Source: Halopelagius inordinatus (GTDB lineage: Archaea > Halobacteriota > Halobacteria > Halobacteriales > Haloferacaceae). From it: DNA of 64,000 bases. This document shows positions 25,734-34,651 of this stretch, in pieces. The stretch is from the NCBI RefSeq assembly GCF_900113245.1, contig NZ_FOOQ01000001.1, positions 930,001 through 994,000 on the forward strand. The letters are read 5' to 3'. The notes below the pieces were generated by a model. It was not told the origin of the DNA. It searched no databases and was given only the letters and a program-made list of their open reading frames with translations. Both the position numbers and the translations under genes were made by a program. The stretch's first letter is position 1. Every line of letters begins with the position of its first letter.

Positions 25734-26003
25734 ATGACAGACATACTCGTTCCTCTGTTCCCCGGGATACCCGGCGGACCGGAGATGCTCATAGTGCTTC
25801 TCATCATCGTGTTGCTGTTCGGCGCGAACAAACTGCCGAAACTCGCGCGTTCGACCGGTCAAGCGATGGGCGAGTTCAGACGCGGACGCGACGAACTGGA
25901 GAACGAAATCAAAGAGGGCGCCGCCGCGGACGACGCCTCGACGGACGACGACGTAGAAGCCGACGCGGAGACGGACGACCCCGACCGAACGACCACCGCG
26001 TAA
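25734..26003 (+). CDS. tatA: Sec-independent translocase protein TatA
   Basis: Eighty-nine residues starting MTDILVPLFPGIPGGPEMLI, with AGGTGG as ribosome-binding site; ten more in-frame codons upstream are rejected. One N-terminal membrane helix (MLIVLLIIVLLFGANKLPKL) contains the conserved FG...LP hinge, followed by the amphipathic helix STGQAMGEFRRGRDELENEI and a very acidic tail. TatA forms the pore for folded twin-arginine substrates, the main export route in haloarchaea and that of several proteins in this window. No tatC is adjacent. Confidence 0.93.
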   Translation: MTDILVPLFPGIPGGPEMLIVLLIIVLLFGANKLPKLARSTGQAMGEFRRGRDELENEIKEGAAADDASTDDDVEADAETDDPDRTTTA

Positions 26004-26078
26004 GCGGACGACTGCGGCGGTGCTCAGTTTTACACGGAGGATACGCTCTGTAGCCGACGGCTTCGGGGAGTCGGGCGT

Positions 26079-27374
26079 TCAGTCGCCCGGCGTCGGCGTC
26101 GTCGCCTCCGCGCCTGCAGACCGGTAGTACGTCGCGACGAACACGCCCGTCGCCACGAGGACGAAGCCCGCGGCGGTGAGAAACGCCACCGTCGTGGAGA
26201 CGAAGTCCTTGATGGTGCCGACGAGCACCGGCCCCGCCACCTGCCCTATCTTCCACGAGATGGAGCGAAGCGACATGCTCGACGCCACGGAGTCGAACCG
26301 TTCGCCCTCTTCGACGAAAAGCGCCATACTCGCGGGCAGGCGGATGCTGTCCGCGATTCCGAGGACGCCGTAGGCGAAGAACAGAGCGAAGAACGCGCCG
26401 CCGAGTCGCTGTGTGTCGCCGAACGCGGAGAACGTGACGGGGTCTACGACGCCCTCGAAAAACAGCGCGAGCGGGATGAGCGCGGTTCCGACGCCGTAGA
26501 GGAGTGCGCCGGCGGCGACGAACCGGTGTTTCCCGCCGAGTCTGTCGGTTAGGTCGCCCATGTACCCCTGTACGAGCGTCTTCGTCACCTTCCCGCCCGC
26601 GAGGATCCAGCCGATTGCGAAGGCGTTGATGCCGAACTCCACGCGGGCGAAGATGGGCAGGAAGATGATGACGGCCATCTTACCGACGCTGAACGCGAGG
26701 CGGAAGAAGACGAGCGACCGAATCATCGGCCGAGAGAACAGGGCGCGGAGCGTCTCTGCGCCGGTCGCGTCCTCCGGGTCTTTCCTGCCGCCGGGGTTCG
26801 TGCGGAGGTAGCGCCACACGAGGACGAACGCGACGACGGTGACGCCGCTGAGAACGGCGTACGTCAGCGCGAAGTCGTACGCGTAGAGCAGGTAGCCGCC
26901 CACCACGTCGCCCGCGAGACTGGAGAACGCCGCCACCTGATTGTAAGCGCCCAGCCACCGACCGCTGGCGTCGTCGGGACTAATCTCGCCGACGACCGTA
27001 GAGCCGGTAATCCAGAGCATGCTCGCGCCGAGGCCTTGGAGCATCCGGACGAGGACGACGTGCGTCGAGTTCTGGACGAGGGTGAATCCGAAGAAGACGA
27101 CGACGTTGAGAGCGAGTCCGGCGAGCAGAAACCGCTTTGCGTTGCCCGTGTCCACTTTCCGTCCGAGTGGGAGGACAATGAGCAGTTGAACGACGGCGAA
27201 GGCGGTTCCGAACAGTCCCTCGACGAACCCCGTCGTCCCGAACTGCTCGGCGTAGAGGGCGAGAGCGATGAGTATCGTCGAGTACGCTTGACTCCGCGCG
27301 AACGCGGTTCCGGCGAGTGCCGCGAACTCTCGGTCGCGAAACAGCCCCGCGGTGCCGCCGACTCCCGAACCCAT
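26079..27374 (-). CDS. MFS transporter
   Basis: A 431-residue protein with 12 predicted membrane helices. Signature segments include the loop between helices 2 and 3, VLPLGRKVDTGNAKRFL, and the repeated GYMGDLTDRLGGKHRF loop between helices 8 and 9, both variants of the MFS G-x-x-x-D-R motif. Substrates of this haloarchaeal group are not defined; drug or metabolite efflux is usual. It converges with tatA and is monocistronic. Confidence 0.92.
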   Translation of the reverse strand: MGSGVGGTAGLFRDREFAALAGTAFARSQAYSTILIALALYAEQFGTTGFVEGLFGTAFAVVQLLIVLPLGRKVDTGNAKRFLLAGLALNVVVFFGFTLVQNSTHVVLVRMLQGLGASMLWITGSTVVGEISPDDASGRWLGAYNQVAAFSSLAGDVVGGYLLYAYDFALTYAVLSGVTVVAFVLVWRYLRTNPGGRKDPEDATGAETLRALFSRPMIRSLVFFRLAFSVGKMAVIIFLPIFARVEFGINAFAIGWILAGGKVTKTLVQGYMGDLTDRLGGKHRFVAAGALLYGVGTALIPLALFFEGVVDPVTFSAFGDTQRLGGAFFALFFAYGVLGIADSIRLPASMALFVEEGERFDSVASSMSLRSISWKIGQVAGPVLVGTIKDFVSTTVAFLTAAGFVLVATGVFVATYYRSAGAEATTPTPGD

Positions 27375-27495
27375 CGTGGATATTCGAATCGAAACGGTGG
27401 TGCTCGGTATAAATCACAGCATCCGGGAAGCCCGTGCGGGGTATCTGCCCGTCGCGAACGCCGTCGCTCGGAGAACGAGTATCGATGAGGTATGA

Positions 27496-27800
27496 GTGGC
27501 GGACGACGGGTTTGCCCGGCGTTCCGGCACGGGTAGTCCCGGTTGCCTCCTCCACCCCGCGATCCCTCGAGCGACGCACGTCCGGCGGTCCGTTGCTCGC
27601 TTCCGCGCCTGGCGGGGTATCACCGGTGAACCGCGTGCAACCGACCCTGCGGTCGGCTTCCACGGTCCGCTGTCCCCGAGGGACGAGGCTTCGACGTTGG
27701 CTCCCGGGGCCCGTGTCGGTCTGACCGGACGCCCCCGGTTTCGGTCCCCGCTAAAGGCCGAAATTGCGGGTGAAGGGCAGGGCCTGGCTGCCCGACCTAG
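27496..27800 (-). ncRNA. ffs: Signal recognition particle RNA (7S RNA)
   Basis: No coding frame makes sense here, but the minus strand carries the archaeal SRP RNA. The helix-8 signature reads GCCAGGCGCGGAAGCGAGCA: a symmetric internal loop closed by a GGAA-type tetraloop, followed by the AGCAAC asymmetric loop to which SRP54 binds. The 5' end near 27800 begins TAGGTCGGGCAGCC. Length of about 305 nt fits haloarchaeal 7S RNA. A TATA-like CTTATGTG at about 27823-27831 lies 25-30 bp upstream. The end points are estimates, good to about 10 nt. Confidence 0.88.
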
Positions 27801-27910
27801 TCCATCCTTCTTTACCCCATCGTCACATAAGGGGCTTTCGACTCGGGGTCGCGTCAATCGGTGGACGGCGCGGCGGAGACGACGGGGACGGACGGAGAAC
27901 GGCGGCCGTA

Positions 27911-28327
27911 TCAGTCGAGAACGCTCCACGCGTACGCGCCGCCTGCGACGGCGACGACGGCGGCGACGGCGGCGACGGCCCACCGGTGGTCGGCTATCCA
28001 CGCGTACTGCGCCGGGAAACTGTAGATCAGGTTCGAGTCGAGAGAGACCACCCAAAGCAGGGCGAACGCGAGCATCGCGACGCCGAGGACGGTGACCAGA
28101 CCGGCGACGGTGGCGGCGTCGGTTCGTCCCTGTCGCCCCGCGAGGAAGACGACGACGCCGAGAAGTCCGAGGAATCCGACGACCGAGAGGCCGACGGGTC
28201 CGGCGGCGTAGTAGGCCGCGACGCCGACGTTCGACTGCGTGACGAGGAGTGCGGGGGCGAAGACGACGGCGGCCAAAAGGAGACAGGCGACGGCCCCGAC
28301 GGCCGACGCGGCAGACTCTGTGTTCAT
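27911..28327 (-). CDS. Four-helix membrane protein
   Basis: A 138-residue protein from the ATG at 28327 (MNTESAASAVGAVACLLLAA); the frame is open much farther but the extension overlaps the divergent thiolase gene antisense and is rejected. Four hydrophobic segments are seen, with a short soluble loop SLDSNLIYSFPAQYAWIADH. This is a conserved-looking haloarchaeal membrane protein of unknown function. It sits about 110 bp downstream of the SRP RNA promoter region, read toward it. Confidence 0.8.
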   Translation of the reverse strand: MNTESAASAVGAVACLLLAAVVFAPALLVTQSNVGVAAYYAAGPVGLSVVGFLGLLGVVVFLAGRQGRTDAATVAGLVTVLGVAMLAFALLWVVSLDSNLIYSFPAQYAWIADHRWAVAAVAAVVAVAGGAYAWSVLD

Positions 28328-28415
28328 ATCGGCGGTTCCGGACGCCGTTTTGTTAAACCGTTCGACACGCGATTGGAAGGGAAATCGGTAAACGGGTGGC
28401 AGGCAGTCTCCGAAT

Positions 28416-29570
28416 ATGGAACGTGTAGCAGTCATCGGCGCGTCGATGACCCGGTTCGGGCAACGCGACGCGTGGATACGCGAGTTGCTCGCCGAGGCCG
28501 GACAGGCCTGCCTCGAAGACGCGGGCGTCGCGCCCGACGAGGTGGAGCATCTGTACGTCTCGAACATGGCGAGCGGAGAGTTCGAGGGACAGACGGGCGT
28601 CCCGAACGCTCTCGCGCAGGACTTGGCGGCGGTCCCGGCGTACACCGCCCGCATCGACCAGACGTCTTCCTCCGGCGGGGCGGGCGTCTACGCGGCGTGG
28701 CAGTCCGTCGCCTCCGGCGCCTCGGAGATGACGATGCTCGTCGGCGGCGAGAAGATGACGCACCGGTCGACGGCGGAGGCGACGGACGTCATCGCCTCTC
28801 TGACGCACCCCGTAGAGTACAAACACGGCGTGACGCTCCCGTCGTTTGCGGGTCTCACCGCGCGTCTGTACCTCGACGAGTACGACGCCCCTCGGGAGTC
28901 TCTCGGGAAGGTGGCCGTCAAGAACCACAAGAACGGTCTGGACAACCCCCACGCCCAGTTCAGAAAGGAGGTGGATTTAGAGACGGTTCTGGAGTCGCCC
29001 GTCGTCGCGGACCCCCTCCGCCTCTACGACTTCTGTCCCATCACAGACGGCTCTGCGGCCCTGCTTTTCTGCCCGGAGTCCGTCGCGCGCGAGTACACGG
29101 ACGACTACGCCGTCGTCTCCGGTATCGGCGGCGCGACGGACACCCACGTCGTCCACGAACGCGCGGACCCGACGACGATGGGCGGCGTCGTCAACTCCTC
29201 GGATATCGCCTACGAGATGGCCGGTCTCGGCCCCGACGACGTGGACGTGGCGGAACTGCACGACATGTTCACCATCCTCGAATTCCTCCAGTCCGAGGAC
29301 CTCGGCTTCTTCGAGAAAGGCGAGGGCTGGAAAGCCGTCGAGGAGGGCGTCACGGACCGCGACGGCGAGTTACCCATCAACACCTCGGGCGGCCTGAAGT
29401 CGAAGGGCCACCCCCTCGGCGCGTCGGGCGTCGCGCAGGTGTACGAGATATACCAGCAGTTGATCGGTGAGGCGGGAGACAGACAGGTCGAGGCGGACGT
29501 CGGTCTGGCCTGCAACGTCGGCGGGTTCGGAAACTGCGTCACCACGACCATCATGGAGGCCCGACAATGA
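28416..29570 (+). CDS. SCP2-type thiolase family protein
   Basis: A 384-residue thiolase-fold protein of the archaeal SCP-x type, which makes or splits acetoacetyl-CoA. The C-terminal half keeps the catalytic-site features AELHDMFTILEF (His), the GHPLGASG loop and NVGGFGNCVTTTI near the end. At the usual nucleophile position the sequence is IDQTSSSGGAG, with Ser84 where family members have Cys (see findings). Its stop overlaps by ATGA the DUF35 gene that follows; in archaea such thiolases form complexes with DUF35 proteins that channel CoA intermediates. Start at MERVAVIGASMTRFG. Confidence 0.92.
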   Translation: MERVAVIGASMTRFGQRDAWIRELLAEAGQACLEDAGVAPDEVEHLYVSNMASGEFEGQTGVPNALAQDLAAVPAYTARIDQTSSSGGAGVYAAWQSVASGASEMTMLVGGEKMTHRSTAEATDVIASLTHPVEYKHGVTLPSFAGLTARLYLDEYDAPRESLGKVAVKNHKNGLDNPHAQFRKEVDLETVLESPVVADPLRLYDFCPITDGSAALLFCPESVAREYTDDYAVVSGIGGATDTHVVHERADPTTMGGVVNSSDIAYEMAGLGPDDVDVAELHDMFTILEFLQSEDLGFFEKGEGWKAVEEGVTDRDGELPINTSGGLKSKGHPLGASGVAQVYEIYQQLIGEAGDRQVEADVGLACNVGGFGNCVTTTIMEARQ

Positions 29571-29953
29571 GCGACGAACGCGAGATGGAGGCGTACCGCT
29601 ACCCCGACGGCAGCATCACCTACCCCGGCCATCCGGTCGGACCCGACGGCGAGGAACCCGTCGGTACCGTCGATTTGAGCGGCTACACCGCCGAGATAAT
29701 CACGTGGACCACCTCGACTGCGACGCCGCCGGGCGTCCGCGAACCCAACTCACTCGCGGTCGTCGAGTTCGACGTCGACGGCGAACCCGTCCGCGCCATC
29801 GGCCAACTCACCGTCGCGGACGCGACCGAAAGCGAGGTGTCCATCGGCGACGAGGTACGGCCCGTCTACTGCGAGGAACTCCGCGACCCCGACGCGGGAA
29901 TCCGCGAGAAAGAGAGCCAAGCGTGGGACGGCTACCGGTTCGAGCCGGTCTGA
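29567..29953 (+). CDS. DUF35 OB-fold acyl-CoA-associated protein
   Basis: A 128-residue protein of the DUF35 type. The OB fold runs through TAEIITWTTSTATPPG, then LAVVEFDVDGEPVRAIGQL and ESEVSIGDEVRPVYCEEL. The N-terminal zinc-ribbon Cys residues found in many DUF35 proteins are missing; only YRYPDGSITYPGH remains in that place. It is ATGA-coupled to the thiolase and probably forms the bridging subunit for the acyl-CoA substrate (known for archaeal thiolase/HMG-CoA synthase complexes). Confidence 0.88.
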   Translation: MSDEREMEAYRYPDGSITYPGHPVGPDGEEPVGTVDLSGYTAEIITWTTSTATPPGVREPNSLAVVEFDVDGEPVRAIGQLTVADATESEVSIGDEVRPVYCEELRDPDAGIREKESQAWDGYRFEPV

Positions 29954-29961
29954 ATGGGCGC

Positions 29962-30975
29962 TCAGCCCCCTCGGGACCGGTCGTCGGACCCCGCCGTCTC
30001 GGGCGCTTCGTCGCCTCGCGCGTCGCCGACGGCGTCGGCGCGTCGCCGGAGAGTCTCTCGGACGGCCGCCGCCGAGACGCCGGCGCCGTCGGCCTGGGTG
30101 ACCAGTCTGTCGAGTCTGTTCTCGAAGGTCTCGGCGTCTCGCACCTCTCTTCCGAACTGCCGCTTTCCCGGCCGCCGCGTCGTCTGGTCGCCGCCCCGCC
30201 CCGACAGCGTCGCGTTCACCGACGCCCCCGCGAGCAACACGAGACCGCCGACGTAGAGCCACGTCACGAGGAGCAACACCGTTCCGAGTAACCCGTAGAT
30301 GTCGGGCTTGCTGGAGGCCGAGGCGTACAGGTGAAAGAGCCACTCCAGACTCGTCCACCCGACCGCTGCGACCACCACGCCGGGGAGAACTTCTCGGACC
30401 GAGACGTCGATGTTCGGGAAGACGTAGTACATCGGGAAGAACGCGACCGTCAGTCCGAGGACGGCCACGAGGCCGTCGAGCGCCCACGAGAACGGCATTC
30501 CGTCGGGCACGACGACGACCGAGCCGACGAGGACCGCGACGACGGCAGCCCCGCCCACCGCGAGCACCACGATGAGCGCGTCGCTGAACTGCCCCACGAG
30601 CGAGAGTTTCCGTTCGGTGTCGTATATCTGTGCGAACGCCGCGTCCATCGCGCGGAATATCTTGCTCGTCCCCCACAGGAGTACGCCGACGCTGACGACC
30701 GAGAGACCGACGCTGCCGGTCGCGCCGCCGAGCGCATTGGCCACCACCTGCTGACCCGCCTCCGGGAGGAAGACGCCCGTGAGCCTCACGACGGTTCCGA
30801 CGAACCGTCCCCGCCCGGTGGCCGACAGAACAAGCGACAAAAGGAGGAAAATCGGTAGCAGCGAGACGAGTGCGTGGTAGGCGATGCTGGCGGCCATGAA
30901 CGTGATGTCCTCCCGTCGCATCTCGCGAACGGCCGCCCGGACACCCGAACGCGCACGCTCGAACTGACCATCCAT
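29962..30975 (-). CDS. YihY/BrkB family membrane protein
   Basis: A 337-residue protein from the ATG at 30975 (MDGQFERARSGVRAAVREMR). It has six membrane helices and the family signatures DITFMAASIAYHALVSLLPI, LWGTSKIFRAMDAAFAQIY and WLYVGGLVLLAGASVNA. The C-terminal 70 residues are charged and disordered. YihY proteins were once called ribonuclease BN in error; their role is probably in envelope transport. It is convergent with the DUF35 gene. Confidence 0.92.
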   Translation of the reverse strand: MDGQFERARSGVRAAVREMRREDITFMAASIAYHALVSLLPIFLLLSLVLSATGRGRFVGTVVRLTGVFLPEAGQQVVANALGGATGSVGLSVVSVGVLLWGTSKIFRAMDAAFAQIYDTERKLSLVGQFSDALIVVLAVGGAAVVAVLVGSVVVVPDGMPFSWALDGLVAVLGLTVAFFPMYYVFPNIDVSVREVLPGVVVAAVGWTSLEWLFHLYASASSKPDIYGLLGTVLLLVTWLYVGGLVLLAGASVNATLSGRGGDQTTRRPGKRQFGREVRDAETFENRLDRLVTQADGAGVSAAAVRETLRRRADAVGDARGDEAPETAGSDDRSRGG

Positions 30976-31088
30976 AGCCGCCGTACGACCGCGGTGGGGA
31001 TAAAGCACGGAACTCCCCGCGGCGGTGAATCGCCGTCCGCGCCGACGCGATTCGATAGCGTCTTTCGCCGTACCGAGAGAGACTCCCC

Positions 31089-31271
31089 ATGGACCTCGAA
31101 GGACGCTCGCTCCGAGAACGACTGCTGCAATCGCTCGTCGTGTTCGTCGTCCTGTTCGCGTACGGCTACGTGCAGGAGGCGTTCGGTTGGCGAGTGCCGG
31201 TCATCGTCGCCGCCTTCTTCTTCGTGATTCAGATAGCGATAGACGGGACGCGAAACCGACTCGACGAGTGA
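31089..31271 (+). CDS. Small two-helix membrane protein
   Basis: Sixty residues. Helices LLQSLVVFVVLFAYGYVQEA and VPVIVAAFFFVIQIAIDG are joined by the short FGWR turn; both ends are charged. Haloarchaeal in composition. It is divergent from the YihY gene with 113 bp between them. The function is unknown. Confidence 0.75.
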   Translation: MDLEGRSLRERLLQSLVVFVVLFAYGYVQEAFGWRVPVIVAAFFFVIQIAIDGTRNRLDE

Positions 31272-31406
31272 CCGCCTCCCGGAACGCTCGACCCCGTCGT
31301 CGTCTCCATCGCCGTCCCGACCCGTACCTCGAATCCGGACGTGAGACGACCCGAACAACAGAGTGATATCACCCGAGTATATGTGTCGGAAGCGCGACGG
31401 GTGAGT

Positions 31407-32114
31407 ATGAGTGTCAGCGACGACGGGGACGTCCCCGATACCTACGAGGCGTACGCGGAGACGCGCGAGAAGCCCCGATTCACCGACTGGCTCCGCGAAC
31501 GCGCGGAACCGGCGTGGTCGGACGCGACGGAGCACCGGTTCGCACGCGAACTCGGGAGCGGCGAACTCGACGACGACGCGTTTCGACGGTACGTGGTGCA
31601 GGATTACGCCTTCCTCGAAACGCTCGTCGGGGCGTTCGGACACGCCGTCGGAGACGCGCCGACGATGGCGTCGAAAGGGCGACTCGTCGATTTTCTCGGG
31701 ACGCTCACCGCCGACGAGAACGACTACTTCGAGCGCACCTTCGACGCGTTGGACGTCCCGAGAGCCGAGGACGCCGGCCCGACGCTGACGCCGACGACGC
31801 GGGCGTTCGAGAATCTCCTGCGCCGGGCCGCCGCGGAGGGCGGGTACGCGGAGACGCTGGCCGTCCTCGTGCCCGCCGAGTGGGCGTATCTGGAGTGGGC
31901 GAGCGCTGTCGACGGTGCGTCGCCCGAGCGGTTCTACCTCGCTGAGTGGGTCGAACTCCACGCGAACGAGGGGTTCGCGGAGTTCGTGGGATGGCTTCGG
32001 TCGGAACTGGACCGAGAGGGTGAGTCCATCTCACCGCGTCGTCGGAGGCGGGTCGAACGACTCTTCGAGCAGACGGTCGAACTGGAGGTGGAGTTCTTCG
32101 AGTCGGCGTACTAA
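31407..32114 (+). CDS. tenA: TenA family protein (TenA_E-like class)
   Basis: A 235-residue helical protein of the TenA/THI-4 family, which hydrolyses aminopyrimidine in thiamine salvage. The family regions FRRYVVQDYAFLETLVGAF and LAVLVPAEWAYLEWAS are clear. The protein has no cysteine at all: the catalytic Cys of TenA_C enzymes is replaced, as in the TenA_E class where a Glu pair acts. A TATA-like GTATATGTG at 31376-31384 suits a leaderless start at the ATG 31407 (MSVSDDGDVPDTYEAY). The earlier in-frame ATG at 31341 is therefore rejected. Confidence 0.9.
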   Translation: MSVSDDGDVPDTYEAYAETREKPRFTDWLRERAEPAWSDATEHRFARELGSGELDDDAFRRYVVQDYAFLETLVGAFGHAVGDAPTMASKGRLVDFLGTLTADENDYFERTFDALDVPRAEDAGPTLTPTTRAFENLLRRAAAEGGYAETLAVLVPAEWAYLEWASAVDGASPERFYLAEWVELHANEGFAEFVGWLRSELDREGESISPRRRRRVERLFEQTVELEVEFFESAY

Positions 32115-32206
32115 CACTGGTCTCGAAGCGCCGCCGCCGTCGCCCGTTCGTCAACCGTCACGACGGCGCAGTCGTCCTCGCAGGGGTCGCACGGCACGAC
32201 ATCCAT
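32111..32206 (-). CDS. Possible 31-residue Cys-rich microprotein
   Basis: A frame starting MDVVPCDPCEDDCAVVTVDE and ending in RDQC, with Cys at 6, 9, 14 and 31, convergent with and just overlapping the end of tenA. The CxxC pattern and acidic composition resemble small haloarchaeal zinc proteins, but it is very short and an in-frame stop lies not far upstream. Uncertain. Confidence 0.3.
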   Translation of the reverse strand: MDVVPCDPCEDDCAVVTVDERATAAALRDQC

Positions 32207-32278
32207 CAGCGTCGTCGTGGCCCTAACCGGGTGCTGCGGCGGCTATGACCGTTGCTGACGGACTGACCCTCTCGGCCC

Positions 32279-33349
32279 TCACCGGTCGTCGTCCGCGTCT
32301 GCGTTAGCGTCGTCACTCTCGACGGCGTCGTCGGGCGAATCCTGACTGTTCGCTGCGGTTTGCTCGTCGGCGACGCCCGAACCGCCTCGGCCGTCGTCCG
32401 CGTCGTCCGCGTCGCTCGCACCGTCCTCGTCGGATTCGTCCGGGGACGCATCCGACTCCGTGTCCGCCGACGGTTCGGCGTCTCCGCGTATCTCTCGCCG
32501 TATCGACTCCAGTTCGGCCTCCACGTCCACTTTCGGTCTGTCGTCCGCCGGGGACTCGTTTTCTTCCTCCTCGCTTTCGTCCGTCGCGCTCTCGTCCGTC
32601 ACGTCGATACGGACCGACTCGCGCCGTCCGCCCGTCCGGTCGCGTCGGGCGTCGTCGCTTCGTCCTTCCCGGTCTCTCCGGTCGGCGTCGCGCGTCTCCC
32701 CTCGCGCGCGTTCGGCCTCGTCGATGCGCGCCTCTATCTCGTCGACCAGTCCTCGCGCCTCTTCGAGGACGGACCGCGACGCCTCGTCTTCGGGTAAGTC
32801 GGCCTCCGAGAGCGCGGTTCGCATCTCCGAAAGCGCGCCGTCGAGGCCCGAGAGAGCGTCTCGACCCACTCGACTGCGCGCGAGTCGGTCCACCGCGGTC
32901 CGTTCGCCGCCGCGGGCGTCGTCGCCGAACGCCGACCGGCCGGGGTCGGCGAGGCGGAGGACGCGCCGGAGGAGTTCGAGCGACCGGATGGTCGCCTCCA
33001 ACGCCGCCACGACCGTCGGGATGGTGTACTCCTCCGTGAAGCGCAGTAGTTCGCCGACGCTCGGCGGGCGCGGAAGCGGCGACTCTCCGCGTCGTCCGTC
33101 GCCTCGGTCCCGTCCATCGCCTCGGTCCCGTCCATCGCCTCGGTCCCGTCCGTCGCCCCGTTCGGGCGGTCTGTAGCCGTACCGCTCCCGTTCGCGGTCG
33201 GTCGGTTCCCCGCTTTTCCGTCCGTCTCGCGCGTCGAGTTCTCGGCGGAGGTCCCCGAGGGTCGATTCGAGGTCCGAGAGGAGAGCCGCGAGTTCGTCGT
33301 CGGACTCCGTCCGACGGTTCTCGCGGCCGTCGTCGCGTCGTGGACTCAT
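32279..33349 (-). CDS. Acidic low-complexity haloarchaeal protein
   Basis: A 356-residue protein. A short helical N-terminus (DELAALLSDLESTLGDLRRE) is followed by GDGRDR tandem repeats at ~65-85. A conserved-looking helical core spans ~90-215 (SVGELLRFTEEYTIPTVVAA, then LEATIRSLELLRRVLRLADP). A long, nearly all-acidic tail fills the last 110 residues. The core is of a kind seen in uncharacterised haloarchaeal proteins; no function is known to me. It is transcribed toward tenA and stands alone. Confidence 0.85.
   Translation of the reverse strand: MSPRRDDGRENRRTESDDELAALLSDLESTLGDLRRELDARDGRKSGEPTDRERERYGYRPPERGDGRDRGDGRDRGDGRDRGDGRRGESPLPRPPSVGELLRFTEEYTIPTVVAALEATIRSLELLRRVLRLADPGRSAFGDDARGGERTAVDRLARSRVGRDALSGLDGALSEMRTALSEADLPEDEASRSVLEEARGLVDEIEARIDEAERARGETRDADRRDREGRSDDARRDRTGGRRESVRIDVTDESATDESEEEENESPADDRPKVDVEAELESIRREIRGDAEPSADTESDASPDESDEDGASDADDADDGRGGSGVADEQTAANSQDSPDDAVESDDANADADDDR
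33090..33160 (-). repeat. 18-bp tandem repeat inside the acidic protein gene
   Basis: About four copies of an 18-bp unit (TCGCCTCGGTCCCGTCCA on the plus strand) encode the repeated GDGRDR hexapeptide of the gene at 32279-33349. Copy number probably varies between strains. Confidence 0.75.
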
Positions 33350-33428
33350 GCGTCTTCCTTCGGCGCGGACGGAGAAAAAGGGGCGGTCGGTCGAACGCTC
33401 TCGAACGCAGTCGGGACGACGCCGCCGG

Positions 33429-34517
33429 TCAGTCGAACGTCCCGCGGTGGTACTGAACGGGCCACTCCACGTCCTCGCCGAGTTCGTGGGCCGCCTCTAA
33501 CGTGAAGTACGGGTTGCGGAGATGTTCGCGCCCGACGACGGCCAGATCGGCGCGCCCGTTCCGGACGATGGCGTCGGCGTGTTCGGGTTCCGTGATTCCG
33601 CCGACTGCGCCGACGGCGATGTCCGTCGCCTCGTTGACTCGTTCGGCGTAGGGGACCTGATAGCCCGCCCCCGGGTCGGGGACCTGTTGGTCGGGGTGGA
33701 TGCCGCCGGAACTGACGTCTATGAGGTCAGCGCCCTCTTCGGCGAGGAGGGGTGCGAGACGCGCCGACTGCTCTACGTCCCACGACTCGCGGTCCGGCAA
33801 CCAGTCGGTCGCCGAGATGCGGACGAAGACGGGTTTCTCCTCGGGCCAGACGTCGCGGACCGCCCGCGTCACCTCGCGGACGAGGCGGGTTCGGTTCTCG
33901 AAGGACCCGCCGTACTCGTCGTCGCGGTCGTTCGTCACCGGCGAGAGGAACTCGTGGAGGAGGTAGCCGTGGGCGGCGTGAACCTCGGCTATCTCGAACC
34001 CCGCGTCGAGTGCGCGTTCGGCCGCCGCGCGGAACTGATCGATTACGGCGTCTACGTCCTCTCCGGTCATCTCCCGCGTGTCGGGCGCGTCACCGCCCTC
34101 GTACGGGTACGGGTCGTCGCTCGGCGCGAGAACCTCCCATCCGCCCTCGTCTTCCGGAACCGGGGTCGACCCCTCCCACGGGGGGTGTTTGCTCGCCTTG
34201 CGGCCAGCGTGCGCCAACTGAATCGCCGGAACGCTCCCCTGTGACCGGACGAAATCCGCGATTCCGGCGACGGCGTCGGCGTGGTCGTCCGACCAGATAC
34301 CGAGGTCGCCGGGCGAGATGCGGCCGCGCGGCGACACCGCAGTCGCTTCCATCATCACGACGCCGGCACCGCCGACGGCGCGACTGCCGAGGTGGACGAG
34401 GTGCCAGTCCGTCGCGATGCCGTCCTCCGCGGAGTACTGACACATCGGAGACACCATCACCCGGTTCGGCAGTTCCGTTCGTCGGAGCGTCAACGGCGTA
34501 AACAGAGAGTCGGTCAT
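33429..34517 (-). CDS. Old Yellow Enzyme-like NADH:flavin oxidoreductase
   Basis: A 362-residue FMN-dependent ene-reductase of the YqjM type, from the ATG at 34517 (MTDSLFTPLTLRRTELPNRV). FMN- and substrate-site motifs are present: VMVSPMCQYSAEDG, IQLAHAGRKASKH, AEVHAAHGYLLHEFLSP, DEYGGSFENRTRLVREV and VGAVGGITEPEHAD. The class reduces activated C=C bonds with NAD(P)H. The Cys in PMCQYS is the redox-tuning residue of YqjM. It is monocistronic. Confidence 0.94.
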   Translation of the reverse strand: MTDSLFTPLTLRRTELPNRVMVSPMCQYSAEDGIATDWHLVHLGSRAVGGAGVVMMEATAVSPRGRISPGDLGIWSDDHADAVAGIADFVRSQGSVPAIQLAHAGRKASKHPPWEGSTPVPEDEGGWEVLAPSDDPYPYEGGDAPDTREMTGEDVDAVIDQFRAAAERALDAGFEIAEVHAAHGYLLHEFLSPVTNDRDDEYGGSFENRTRLVREVTRAVRDVWPEEKPVFVRISATDWLPDRESWDVEQSARLAPLLAEEGADLIDVSSGGIHPDQQVPDPGAGYQVPYAERVNEATDIAVGAVGGITEPEHADAIVRNGRADLAVVGREHLRNPYFTLEAAHELGEDVEWPVQYHRGTFD

Positions 34518-34651
34518 CGTCGGCCGTTCGGACGACGTACTCAAACCCCTATCGGACGCGGAACTTCGTGCGGCATTGACCGTTACACGATATATTTCGA
34601 GACAATAACTGAATCAATACTCTCATATCGGCGCGTCTGTATCGCTCTCTC

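Noticed and set aside
27496-28095. Plus-strand protein-coding frames across the SRP RNA
   Set aside because: The translation is basic and Arg/Pro-rich, unlike haloarchaeal proteins, and the other strand has the SRP helix-8 signature.
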